Assembly (NCBI GenBank): GCA_025174535.1
Contig: JALBUN010000049.1
Coordinates: forward strand, 558,001 to 622,000
Reading direction: 5' to 3'
From: Cantharellus purpuraceus
Lineage: Eukaryota; Basidiomycota; Agaricomycetes; Cantharellales; Hydnaceae
Length of the DNA stretch: 64,000 nucleotides
The notes beneath the pieces are model-generated. The model searched no databases, was not told the DNA's origin, and was given only the letters and a program-made list of their open reading frames with translations. The first letter of the stretch is position 1. Each line of letters starts with the position of its first letter. Of the stretch, positions 1-12,200 are shown piece by piece. A program made the translations under genes and the position numbers.

Positions 1-1563
1 CAACCATAGTAAAAAACACGGCAACATGGCATCAAGGATCTCCTAGTAGTTCAGAACGGTGGCTGGAATGCCTGCTGCATAAATTCGGCCCATGTTCAGC
101 GTCCGGAGTTGTTGCGTTAGGCAGTTGTGGCCATTGTTTGATCATTGCCAAGAGACTTTGACTATTTATTGCATGAAATTCCATGGTGCGATGAAATCGT
201 CGCTCTTGAGAGTAAGAGGCGAGTGGCAAATGTGCAGCTCGGCATTCCCTTAAACAAACAACGATTACTTCATGAAGTTCAGAGGTTATCTTATCCCAAC
301 TTGCCGTAACGGCAAACGGCGTAAGTGGAAAGGCAACGGGCGTGATGGGAACTCACTACCATGAAGACAATCAGTATGCGGTCCCTCAAGAAAGGATGGT
401 GACATTATCGCTTGCCATGCGCTTCTAACTCTCCGTATCGCAATTTCTATTTTGTAAGAATCTGACTCACTGCACCCCTGCCATGCATGTAGTCACACAT
501 GAAGAAATTACACACAGGTCATGGAAGACTAGGTTCATGCGTTCGCATTGTAAAAATGGTTGGAGTGGCGTTTCTCGGCTTCTCAGAAACTACAATCAAA
601 ATCTGTCGAGTTCATTAAAAGGCCCGACACTCAGGGCTTGAGTCCTCGAACACCCTTTGGAAGATCTGCTTCTCTTGTGCGTGATGCGTGATAGGAGTTG
701 GACGAGTCCAATGGCTTGCTGAACATATCCGACGATGTGCCGGATGGTGCTTCGATCGAAGGGAGAATCATAGTCGTTACATTATGCTTGCTGACCGAAT
801 GCAATCAGATATCTCGATCCTGTGCTTATTAAATGGGGACTCACGCCCAACACCTTGAACAGGCATGCTTACATAGAAAATGTGGGTTTCAGTGACCCGT
901 GCAAAATTAAATGATCAACACACACTGTCATCACCAACATAGACGTTGCCTATAATGTGTTATCGTTACATTCTCGTATACGCAGCAAAATTAGGTCAAT
1001 ATCTCAAAATGCAATCTGTCTAACAATACGCAGCATTCTCCGGACAGTCGGAGTGCGGTTTTGATAAATATGAAGCCACGATCGCCCGCCCCGCCGAGGA
1101 AGTGTCTGATTGTTGTCGGACGATGCGGGAGTAACTGTACAACGTGGAAGAGTCACGTAAGTCCAGCCACGGCAAGATTGTCGAACATTGCTAACTCGAT
1201 GCAACGCGCTTCTCTGATCATGGTATAGCCTTAAGAGGGACTTTGATAACAATCCGTGGGATGTGCTGTCGTACAACTAGTTATCGTGTGTTATTCCTTG
1301 GCGAGTTCCGAATCATGGCATTCAAATGGCAGCGGAGAACTTGTCAATAAAATACGACGAGAATGTAAACGTGGTTGCAGATTAGCTTGACCAATAGTTG
1401 AAACTATGTCAATCTATGATCTATGTAGCAAGGCGGACATTGAAGCGAGGCGCCCAAGCAAACATTTTGCTCGCTCTTCCACCCCGACCGGAATGCTGTA
1501 AGCGTGCATTGACCCAGCTCCCAAAAGGGAAAGGGACTGATAGTACGATCTGCAGGTAACTGC
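1..1563. other. Intergenic stretch, no gene seen
   Basis: No open frame here carries a recognisable motif or an intron-linked series of conserved exons. The longest frame (about 90 codons, minus strand, 1004-1276) has no protein-like character that I recognise. The right end probably holds the promoter of the PPR-like gene. A gene lying mainly outside the window could reach into the left edge unseen. Confidence 0.5.
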
Positions 1564-4095
1564 ATGTCACCAGGTGCATGGTCATCGCGTCAAGTCGATC
1601 GTGCCCTGTGTCGATTCAAGCTCAAGCTCACCCACTATCATGCTGCAATTCACTTTCACACCGGCCAAGTATCACTCCAAAACCAAGCAGCTCTTCATCG
1701 GGATCTTTCCACTCAGACGCGTGGCAATACTATTCCTAGCGCGAATTCGCTACCATATGCAGCGCCGTTCCGGATCCTCAACAATTCTTCAAAGATGTAC
1801 TCGCCGAGCCCGTCGGATTATAAACAGCAATGGCGGCTATCTTCGGTCAGGCCAGATCTTATTTCCTTTTACTTGTCAATCCGAGATGCCCTCCCGTCGG
1901 TAAAGGAGCTGAGTGTGGAGGCATATATCCAGCTTGCAAAGGAGGCACAAATGAACCATTTGCAGCAAGTCATGGATCTGCTAGCAATAGATCTTCTGTG
2001 CCATTTCCCTCGGAATTCGGACCCGGAGGGATTTTTCAAGGCTGCTGTTGCTATCCTCTCACATGCAACATCTAATTCTGCAATAACACCTCAGCGGACC
2101 CTTGAGTTGTTCAACGCTTTGACAGCATTGGGTCTTCCCCGATATGCATTTTTGACTCTCAAGGCGTGGGAACGAATTTATTGCGCCTCAATCTCGCATC
2201 CAGAGTTATGCAGTTTCTCCCTGGAATCCATGGCTTCTGTATTCCTTTCACAGCAAACAGAGCAGACGCAAGCAAATTACACCTGGTTGACATACCGGAT
2301 GATAATCCAGATTCTTATGAAGGGGCGAGATTCCTTTCCCCAGGCTTTGACAACATTTCAGCGATTAATTCATTTGGGTCGCGTCCCAAAGCTTGCACAG
2401 CAACTCACGCAGGATGAAGGGGGTTCATTCAAGATCATGATTGCGAGCACACTTGTCAGAGGGTGTCTAGAATTTAACTGGTACATCAAAGCGGCGGAGC
2501 TTATGATGGAATTACTCCAGGATCCCCGGTGGTTGCAACCGCAGGAAACGTCAGCAGAGGATATACGAGCTACAACCCTCCTCGGTCTAGAAGTTTTGCA
2601 CGTTCTTGTGCATTCCCCTACCAGGCAAGAGATTCGGACGTGTCACAAGTTGATCCGAACCCTACTTTCCTTATCAGCACCACTTCACAATACGTCGCAC
2701 CCGGTTGAGATTCCACATGCCGATCTTCTGGCCTTCTACGAAGCTTGTTACGACTACAGACTTGTCGGCCATGCGGCAAGTGTCTATGTGCAGTTACAAT
2801 CTTCCTCGATTCGACAGCGCCACTATTATCCTCCGCCGCGAAATTCCGCTTTGTTTTGGCTCTTCGATCACTTTGCTGACCCAGGCGTCACTCTCGAAGT
2901 CGGAAGTGTACAATACTCATACAGAGGATATATCCGAATGGCGAGAATTATTTTAAATGATATCGTCTATCGCGGCATTCCAGTGCCAGTTGCGGATCGA
3001 CCTCGATTCATCGCCACCGCTGCTGCCCGCGGGTTTGGATTCTATGCGCGGCAGTTATGGGAGATGTATACGGTCGATACTGATCCCAATCGCGACGTCG
3101 TACGAGGGAATGCACAAATGCTTGTTCCTGTTGTGAAGCTCTTCCGGAAACTCCAAGAGGCTTGGGACAGTGGTGTCGAATGTACTACCAAACAAAACAG
3201 TCATCGCACGTATACGTCTACTAACGATGACCAAAATGTTGTCGTTGGAAATCCGCACAAGGCGGCCCTCTACGCTAAGAAATCAGTTTTACCTGATGCA
3301 TGGAGATTTGCCAACCATGTTTTGAATTCGTACATTGCCACAAAGATGCCCCTTGCTATGGCATCACAGGAAGATCTTAATGCGTTGGCCCGAGCACACT
3401 TAATTCTCGACCATGTCTCGGAGGGTGTTGAGGCCCTTTCTATCGTGATGGAACGCGGTGATATACCTGACGTCAAAGATATCAATGTTGCATTAGGAGC
3501 AATCGCCCGTTACTCGCCCCGTCATGCTGTGCGCATGCTTGAACGTATGATAAGGCGCGGCGTTGGACCTAGTGCATCGGCCTTCAGTGCGTTACTGCAT
3601 GCTGCACTTCAGACCAAAGACGCTAGGCTTGTGAATATTTTGATCAGTCGAGCGAGACAACTTGGACATGGAGCATTAACCCCCAGAGCAATTGCAGCAT
3701 TGGTTCAGGCCATCACCTCATTCAAGCACACTGAAGACGAGGCAGAGCGTGCTTGGCAAAGGTCAAATATGCAGGTGGTAACAGAGACGATCGAGACGGT
3801 GATGAAGATGCCGTCGACAGCGAGACGTAATAAGGACCATGGAAAGGACCACGTATTATCGGTTAAGATGGGACAAAAGTGCATAGGCGCTGCGTTGACG
3901 GCTACGGAGCCAGCGCTGGCGATGAATTTCTGGAGATTGCTAGTTAAGGATCGAGTGTGGTGGGAGGATCATGAATCCCGAAGCACGCGTATATCAATTG
4001 AGCAGTGCATCAGGGACCGGTGGAAGCAAGGACATCTGCATGACGAGGAAGCGGGAAAGATGCTAGAAGAGTTGGGGATGGAGCACGTGGATTGA
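1564..4095 (+). CDS. Pentatricopeptide repeat (PPR)-like protein
   Basis: This is a single uninterrupted frame of 843 codons ending in TGA at 4093-4095. It is rich in paired helices with PPR spacing, clearest in the last third, around residues 600-720, in stretches such as AVRMLERMIRRGVGPSASAF and ARLVNILISRARQLGHG. PPR proteins usually bind organellar RNA and act in mitochondrial RNA processing or translation; that role is inferred. The first ~90 residues look poorly conserved, and a methionine at about residue 78 (near 1795) is an alternative start, so the 5' end is uncertain. The lack of introns is unusual beside its intron-rich neighbours. The next gene, on the same strand, starts 280 bases downstream. 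No signal beyond a possible basic, Ser/His-rich leader supports targeting. Confidence 0.7.
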   Translation: MSPGAWSSRQVDRALCRFKLKLTHYHAAIHFHTGQVSLQNQAALHRDLSTQTRGNTIPSANSLPYAAPFRILNNSSKMYSPSPSDYKQQWRLSSVRPDLISFYLSIRDALPSVKELSVEAYIQLAKEAQMNHLQQVMDLLAIDLLCHFPRNSDPEGFFKAAVAILSHATSNSAITPQRTLELFNALTALGLPRYAFLTLKAWERIYCASISHPELCSFSLESMASVFLSQQTEQTQANYTWLTYRMIIQILMKGRDSFPQALTTFQRLIHLGRVPKLAQQLTQDEGGSFKIMIASTLVRGCLEFNWYIKAAELMMELLQDPRWLQPQETSAEDIRATTLLGLEVLHVLVHSPTRQEIRTCHKLIRTLLSLSAPLHNTSHPVEIPHADLLAFYEACYDYRLVGHAASVYVQLQSSSIRQRHYYPPPRNSALFWLFDHFADPGVTLEVGSVQYSYRGYIRMARIILNDIVYRGIPVPVADRPRFIATAAARGFGFYARQLWEMYTVDTDPNRDVVRGNAQMLVPVVKLFRKLQEAWDSGVECTTKQNSHRTYTSTNDDQNVVVGNPHKAALYAKKSVLPDAWRFANHVLNSYIATKMPLAMASQEDLNALARAHLILDHVSEGVEALSIVMERGDIPDVKDINVALGAIARYSPRHAVRMLERMIRRGVGPSASAFSALLHAALQTKDARLVNILISRARQLGHGALTPRAIAALVQAITSFKHTEDEAERAWQRSNMQVVTETIETVMKMPSTARRNKDHGKDHVLSVKMGQKCIGAALTATEPALAMNFWRLLVKDRVWWEDHESRSTRISIEQCIRDRWKQGHLHDEEAGKMLEELGMEHVD

Positions 4096-4375
4096 GGAAT
4101 TGTTTAAGGAGGTTAAGGGTGCGATCCCAGGGGTCTTGAGCATGTGGGAGATTGAGAAAGCCTAAAGAGGACAGAGCTTATTTGGGCAGTAGGTGTTTAA
4201 AATAATAATGTCAAGCCAAGTTGCGAAGCAGATCTTAAAAGGAGAAGTAAGCTAAGCTGGTGGTCATCTGGATGCCACGTTCTGAGCTCTCCTGCGCAAT
4301 AATCCGGCTCTCACCACGCTAGACTACAAAATCAACACGGGCTGCAATCATTGCTAACTACATTCCGCCCACATC

Positions 4376-7303
4376 ATGCCTGCTGCACGGACCAAGAAGG
4401 ACGATCCCCGTCCCTCACCTACCAGCGACGACGCAAAAGACGCCAAAGATTCAGACAATGGCAAGGTCAAGAGGAAGTGAGTGTACACTTGCCCTTTTCA
4501 TACGCGATTGTTCTTGGCGCCTTCATTCATCAGTTCAATCGTCATCGAGTACTGACTTGCTTGCGACCAGGAGACAGTCACAGAGTAAGCTTGCACTGTT
4601 CTAGTCATCTGCGCCCTACGCCTCAATGTCACTCTAGGTTGTGACGCGTGTCGCGCCCGTAAAGTTCGGTGTGCGAGGGAGAACACAGATGACCCACAAG
4701 GTTCCTGCAAGCATTGTGTATCTCTTGGGATTCCATGCACATATGATTATCAGCCCAAGAAGAGAGGACCTCCAAACTTGTGAGTTCGAGCAATCAGGCT
4801 CTTGAGGCACACTGACTATTTGATCAGATATCTGCGACGCCTTCAAGAGGCTGCTGCCGTGACTGCGGCACAGAATGAGAGTGGTCATTCTCCCAATGGT
4901 GCCATCTCTATCTCGTTACCCCAGAGCAGCCCAGCCCCTCAGACCACACCAGTTGTGCCAAGTAACATCCTCCGCTCTCCGACGGTAGCAAGCCCTTACC
5001 TGGAGCATACGGGTGGCAGTCCTCTGAACGCACATCAGCACCCATTTGCTCATTCAGTCCCTCCTCCCACAAGTGCTGCACCCATCCCACCCTCACGCTA
5101 CCCAATAGCGGCTGACACGTACCATGCGCATCATTCCACATCTGTCACGTACGTCGATCCACGGTTATCTGAGCCCATAACTAGTGCGTCGCCACCGACT
5201 GCTAACGGCCGACCATCGACTGCATCGACTGTTTCTTCAAACCACTCGAGTTCACAGTCGTACACTCAACCAATTGGGTCTCCTTCCAGTGAATTTCCAC
5301 CCTACCCATTGTATAATTGGTCCTCTCCGTTGAAGCATGCGCCAACTAGCACGCAGTTGCATGCACCCTCCCTTCCACCTCTGTCTTACTATGTCCGACC
5401 CCACCGTATTGAAGATGTGGCTCCCCGTGAAACGATTTTATTAATCATATCTCTGTTCTTCGACTTCGTCTATCCATTGACACCATGTATCCACAAACCT
5501 TCTTTCATGGCTGACCTCCAATCACGACGTGAGGAACGTGACCCGCTGTTCTTCGCCCTGGTCATGAGCACTGTTGCATCCACCTGTGTTCAAGTTCCAA
5601 GAAGCTATCTGCCGATGGAACGCAGAGAAGTACGGAAACTAGCACAAACTTGCCATGAAGCTAGTCGACATATCAGCGTCGCTAGCTACGACCCGCCGAC
5701 TAGTACACACGTCGTCATTCGCTACTTGTGCGTCTAGAGTATTATTCCACACCCTGTTTAGCTTATGTTATCACAGCGACACTGTTTATCATTTTTGTGA
5801 AGGACACGATGCAACTTCACATGCTTCGTTTGGTGAGGCGGCGCATATCGCTGTAACCCTTCATATGCATGAAGAGGCTTCCTATGAAGGACTTGACCCT
5901 ATCGAATGCGAGATCCGGCGACGGGTTTTCTGGTTGCTGTTTGATGGTAAGTTCTGATTCTTGCTTCTTCACTCATCCTACCCTTCGCTTCAGATATTTC
6001 ATGTTTCACCAGCCTCTGCCGGAATGGTGTCAATACTGACAATAATATTCTGTTCCGCTTCCGCAGCCGACAAATCAATGTCCATTCTTTTGGGACGCCC
6101 CATTTGCTTGCGCGATGAGGATTGCACCCTTCATTTTCCAAGAGAGGTCGACGACGAGTAGTGCGTTGTCCGATGTTACTCCATTGTTTTTCCACAACTG
6201 ACCCGAAACGGCTTCTTGGTCACTCTGTGCCCGTCTTTACCTCCAGTATTACTCCCAATGGTATATTGCCTCAGCCCCCTGGAAAAACGGCTATTATTTC
6301 TGGACTTAACTATATATCTCGAATCTTTGCTCTATTGGGAGAAATTCTCGTACGCATTCGTGTCGACAAGCGTTCACCGCCACAAGGGCACTTCGCCACG
6401 GCGCGACTGGAGGAGATTCGCTCATTACATCAGCGGATACTCACTGCCCTGGCTCATGCGCCACCTCCACTCCAACTCAAACCACATACCAATGGAACGC
6501 CTCAAACATCCTGCGTCGGCTACGATAGCCCAGGATTCACAAAGGCCACATTTGCCGAGGTCAAGGATTTTTTTGACAATCCGAATGCGTCCCGCGCGAA
6601 CGCCTCCAATGCATACCTGGTTATGCAAGCTAATTTGTATGTCACCCAGGTAAGGGAATTCTTGCCTGATCGTATGTGACCAATTCACAGCAGCGTATTT
6701 CAGCAACTGGTTCGTTTCGTGATTGAGCAATACCGGGATGAACTTATTTCCTCTATGCGAGGTGCACTGGGTGACATGACAGACCCTGAGCCTACCATAC
6801 AAGAAGATCGCGAAGCTGTGGCAAGTGATTTACTCAACGTCTTGCATAGGTAAGATATTCGGTTGAACGCTGCGAATTTTTCTCACATCATGAGGAAAGC
6901 ATCCCAATTCAATCAATTGCAACAAACGGGCCGTCATTGGTATGGTACCGGATCAACTTCTTTTATCACATTACCTCAGCTGTATCTTTCCAGGTTCACA
7001 AGGTCCGATTCGTGGCCTCGACACTGCTCGACGCCGTGCGAAAGGCGGAGACAGCTCCCGCCTCAGCCGCACGTGCCCACGCATATCTTTGTGAGATATG
7101 TCTATATTCTCGTCATCTTCTTGCTAAAGTTTGCTTGGCTCTTCAGGGGATTTTCTTTCTATCCTATCTGAAATCGAACGTAACTACTTGTGAGTAATTG
7201 AGTGTTACATTTTTCTTTGAGACATACCGGTTAATTCCTTGGGTCAAGGCTCGACGACGACGTAGATGAGTCATCTGGGAGTGACCGGGTCATGCTTGGC
7301 TAA
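4376..7303 (+). CDS. Zn2Cys6 fungal transcription factor
   Basis: Start ATG at 4376. The first exon ends ..KVKRK at a gtgagt donor, a 14-base micro-exon follows, and the zinc cluster comes next: C-x2-C-x6-C-x11-C-x2-C-x6-C, beginning CDACRARKVRC and encoded at about 4639-4745. The start is chosen because it joins in frame to the cluster through both introns. A Ser/Pro-rich linker follows. The fungal-specific transcription factor domain (fungal_trans type) then appears, with FFDFVYPLTPCIHKPSF, FGEAAHIAVTLHMHEEA and IECEIRRRVFWLLFD. The acidic C-terminus ends at TAA 7301-7303. At least six introns are needed. Proteins of this class bind CGG-type promoter sites in the nucleus and regulate metabolism. 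The target pathway cannot be told from sequence. AOS1 begins 274 bases downstream on the same strand. Confidence 0.85.
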
Positions 7304-7577
7304 GTGCCTAAATAACAGCCGGTCCCTCGATGCATTTTCTATATCCGTGTGGTAATACCCGGCTGGTTGCTGGGTTAATGTTTTATTGTTGTGCTTTGTC
7401 CTCGGGGTGCAACTGTTTTCAAGTGTCCCTTGCTTACTGTTTTGCACGCTTCGTTGTCTTATTAGTGTATTGAGTATCAATCTTGTCTTTCGCGAGTCGA
7501 AATTCATGCATGTCAGCGCTTGTTCGTGTGGTAGAACTAGAATACTAGAACGGTTCCGCGGCACTCTTGCCTCAAAC

Positions 7578-9060
7578 ATGAATGCAACTACTGCGAACGG
7601 AGTTGTGCCGCAAAATATTACAGAAGGTGAGCAACAGCGCTCTTTAAACTGGTAGAAAACACTCGTTTGAATTTCGTTGTCCCGCCCTTGTCGTCATGGG
7701 CTGGGCTGGGCTGCAAGGCGATAGACATCTGTTTGACATCGGTCTGACTGTGCTCGATTGTGTTCAAAGATGAAGCGGCTCTCTATGACCGACAGATTCG
7801 ACTATGGGGACTCGAAGCCCAGCAAAGGTATGTACAATCAACGATTATAGGGCCTATGCGTTCAGTATATGTTTTAGAATGCGAAATGCTGCCATTTGCG
7901 TTGTCAATTTACGCGGTGTCGCCACAGAGCTCATCAAAAACATCGCTCTCGCGGGCGTCGGAAAACTCATCATTCTGGATTCTAAAGAAGTTCAGGATGA
8001 AGACTTGGGTGCTGGCTTCTTTTTCCGTGAAGCGGATGTGGGCAAAAAGGTCAGCGTCTCTCGTACAGTGATATGTCATATTTAACAACGTTTCACATTT
8101 CAATACAAGCGCGTCGATACAGCAAAACACAGGATCGAGGCTTTAAATCCTCTTGTGGCCATAGAGACAAGATCGAATTACGGCTCGTTAGACTGGTGGG
8201 ATCTATTGGTAGAAAGAGTCGATGTTGTCTGCTTGACGGATGGGTCACGGGAAGACCTGGTGCCTCTCAACTGCCTCTGTCTCACCGGTTTATCTGACCT
8301 AGTGTAACCAGATGCGTTTAGCTGATCTCTGCCGCAAGCATAAGACCCCTTTCTATGCAGGAGGTTCTTATGGTCTTGCAGGTTATGTTTTCTGTGATCT
8401 TCTTGTCCACGAATACATTTCACCGTGTGTAGTCCCATGCTAGTCTTGTTGTCACAACAGATTCCGACACTTCCTCCTCCAGTGACCGTTCGATAAACGC
8501 TGAGCAACCAAAAACGATTAAGCACAGTATAAAATATCCGTCATTTATGGAAGCTCTGGAACATGATTGGCGGTCACTAACAAAGAAACAAGCAAAGCAT
8601 CAGAATATTGAACTTGTTTTTTCGATTTTCGGTCAGTCCTGTGTACTTATTCAATCATCTACTGTCGTTTCAATTTGTTCTAGCTTTATGGGAATATCAA
8701 TCACAGAACAGCTTACTACCCGCAGACATACGTGCAGCGAAAGAGCTGGCCTCTGTCTCGAACAAACTCATTGTCTCCGCTCAAATCCAACCACAGGTCT
8801 TGCAATCTATTCCCTCACAACAACTAGAGTAGGATTGCCCGCAGTATGGACATGCCCCTGACGGCTAACCCCGTTTTCGTAGGACATTGGCGTCTACTGC
8901 GGCCTACGAGTTCTCGCCTGTGTGCGCTGTGCTAGGTGGTCTCATGGGTCAAGACGTGCTCAAAGCGTTAGGTGGTCGCGATCCTCCAATAGCCAATCTG
9001 TTCGTATTTGATGGCCAAACAGGATCGGGTGCCACATCCCGTCTTAACATGCCTGCTTAA
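7578..9060 (+). CDS. AOS1: SUMO-activating enzyme E1 subunit AOS1 (SAE1-like)
   Basis: Start ATG 7578; exon 1 ends at 7626 (gtgagc) and joins an exon beginning near 7771. The protein opens with the E1 signature LYDRQIRLWGLEAQQ. It continues through MRNAAICVVNLRGVATELIKN, split by an intron, then LIILDSKEVQDEDLGAGFF, DVVCLTDGSREDL, FYAGGSYGLAGYVFCD and the C-terminal PVCAVLGGLMGQDVLKALGG. Stop TAA is 9058-9060. In the known pathway AOS1 pairs with UBA2 to adenylate SUMO and pass it to Ubc9. AOS1 lacks the catalytic cysteine, which is on UBA2, and none is expected here. Length (about 340 residues) fits the family. The gene converges on the Ulp2-like SUMO protease, with only 188 bases between stop codons. 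UBA2, Ubc9 and SUMO are not in the window. Confidence 0.93.
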
Positions 9061-9248
9061 TTATATGATACGATCGATGGATTACATGAATATCTACGCT
9101 GCCTTCTCATTTGTTGATGATTACACTGATACTGTCAATGAAAATGCTGCCTCGGACTTAGAATGTTTGCTTGAGAGAATGGATAGTAAAAACGTGAATG
9201 AGGAATAACGAGTATGAGGTCAGAATTGAGAAAGAGAAACAAAGCCGG

Positions 9249-12200
9249 TTAGCGTAGTCGCACTGCTTTGTTGGTGCGGGTGGGTTTGATGCCCTTACTT
9301 GACTTGGGACTGATTTCAACGACCTCGATGTCGGAATCAGGATCGACACTCGCTGTTTCTCTAGGTTGGTCTTCGATCCCTTCTTTCCCCTTACCCTTGC
9401 TATCTGCCTGCCTCTCTTGTCTCCACTCGGCCGATAAAGATATAATCTTCTGCTTCATTTCCTCTCGCCGTCCCGCTACTTTATCATGGCTCCATAACCG
9501 CTCCCGTTCCGATTTGCTAGGTCCTGCCGCCTTTTTGGACTTCTGCTGCTGTATACCGGACCCGGTCAGACTATTGCGGTCAAGGAAGAAGTCACTAAAA
9601 CTGACTAAGATTTGCTGGGAAAAGGTGTCTGGATCCGACATGAATTGTTCTACAAAATGGAGCAGATATACACCGCAGTCGCAATAGTTAGGCTGAGCAG
9701 GAACCTGAGTACCAAATGAGTTTGATTTCTTGTAGGATGAATATTATGAGAACAGAATAAAGCTTACCAATGCTCGTTTCACGGCTGGTTGGATGGTATC
9801 GGCCCAACCTTTCTTATCTTTGGCTTCCATATCAAGGTACCGCGCCAGAACTTTCAGAGCGTGTGGATGTCGTGTGCCAAGTGAATCGAATGAGAAAATA
9901 TATGGCCTACAATGGACGAAATAAGTCGTTGATTGAAAAATGATATGTCAACGCACACATCTGGTGTAAGGTGTTCCACCGCAGGCAAAGGAATTGCATC
10001 AACGTCCATGTGATCGTCATCTTGCAGCTGGTCAACTTCTTCCTCTCCATTGTTTTCAATTCGCATGCCGTTGCGCGATGTCGATGCTGTGGATCCCGCG
10101 TCTTCGTAGAAGTTCTTAGAGGGGACGGGAGGTATACTTGGAACCATTCGGGACGAAGATGAGGTCGGCTCCATGGACTCATCCACAACCATCGCGCTGT
10201 TCTCTCGTTCACTATCGGTGGCAGGAACGATTCCCATCGCCTCGGGTTTGTAATCGGGTTGTGCTGTAACCGACGACAAGGATGACACAGATGAATACGG
10301 AGACGTGGGTCTCGTGGGTACGAAAGCTTGTGCAGGGGACATGTGAACGGCATGCTCGACCTCCTGTTCATCCTCAGTCAAGGTCTGTGCAGAGACAGTG
10401 CTACCTTTGGAACTTGGAGGTCGTGTTGAAGTTGACTTGTCAGGATGATGGATGGATTTTTCCCCATTATTCCTCATGGCCAAAGACTCCTGGGCTCTGG
10501 TACGCGTAGTCATATTAGGGGTTACTGCGTGAGCAGAGGGATGTTGCAGTGCCCGTTCTGGATGACATATTATGGCAAGATACCAATGCATACTGTGAAG
10601 GTATTCGGTTTCAGGCACAACAAGCAGAAAAATAGCATAAACGTACTGCTCATTGATGGGGACAACTATATATTTCTTTTTGAATAGATCAAACTTGGAT
10701 GTCCATTTCCGCACACTCTGATACCCTTCTTCAAAACTACACATCATGAGCTAGAGAAGTTGATACTGATACTAGCAGAGACATACTTCTTGTGGTTGAG
10801 TTGGGTATAAAAGAATGAACTGAAGACATGGACTTGGTCAGCAAATTCTGGCCGTTGAACTCGCAGGTCATAGAGCCAGAGCCTGTGCAGATATAAGTGA
10901 AGAAAAGAGCTCATGCGGTAAAAAGACCAACTTGAGACCCAGTTCAATTAACGTATCGTTAAGGAACTCCCCAGGTTCCAGCCGTTTCAAGTCGCCATTA
11001 GTTACATTAACAGCACCAGTGCCAGTAGGAGGATAAAGTAAAATACTGAAGAAAGGATGAGATAATGGTAAAAGCACCATGGCCATGGGCCACCTACATC
11101 TCATCTCCGGGTGGCGACGGTGAGTGGGGAGATTTCCTGCTGGACATCTGACGACTAGACCGCCTGACATCAAAACTTGTCAAAGAATATGAGCTTTGAG
11201 CAGCTCCAGCACTAGGAACACATCAGATAACAAATAACGCTACACCTGACACGATTTGCACTCACTAAGTTGGCTGAGGATGTGGTCTACTCCTCGTGAC
11301 CCGCTGTTGCGGCTGATCGGATGACACATGTGGGACCTGTAACAAACAGTTCCACTGAGAGCGGTATACAGCAGCCCTAAAAGGCCACAAGATATTAAGC
11401 CATACACACACTCAAGAAGCAACAGTAGGCTCACCCAAGATGTGCCATGCCGGTATTTCCACTCAACTTAATGAGACTGCATACGCTTTTGAACTGATCT
11501 ACCGACCAATTCACGTGGGACACTAGTGGCTTAATCATGATAATCATCTTCTCCTGAGACTCTAAGTACAGTATTAGTACTACGGAGATATGGTAGGATC
11601 GGTAATTATACCATTATCCACTGTGCGCTCGAAGGAGGAACTGGTCTTTTCTGTTTGACGCAAGGTCAATATAAGGAGCGGGAAGCTCTTGATGTCGGTG
11701 TTAGTCTCAGGAAACTGGAACAGACACCACGTCTGTGATCTGACAAACTGGAGATGAAAGACGTGACTATGACTTACACTAACACCACATATATCTTGTC
11801 CTAACTCAAGATCAACAAGCACATGTCCACTTTCGATTGGACTATACATGATGGATATATGGTGATCTTGGACTCGGAGCCAGTACTTTGGGGTTGAGTT
11901 CTCCGAATCGACGGATTCATAGATGTGATTCCCACATGCGTATGCTTCGAGTGGAAGTACGTGCCGTCTCGAGGTTTTATAGTTTGTCAAAGATATGGAG
12001 GGCGGGGCTGGGGGTAGCCGATCCTGACGTGCCGCTGCTGAAGGCTTGCCCAGGTTGAATGCTTGTGGACTTCTTTGGCCTGACATAAGCTCCTATATTC
12101 GAACAGGTCTGCTTAGAATCACATGAGTATAACCTCATATTTGACCATACCTTCTTCTTCATAGAGGCAACTCTCGATTTGTTCTTGCCGGCGTTCCTAA

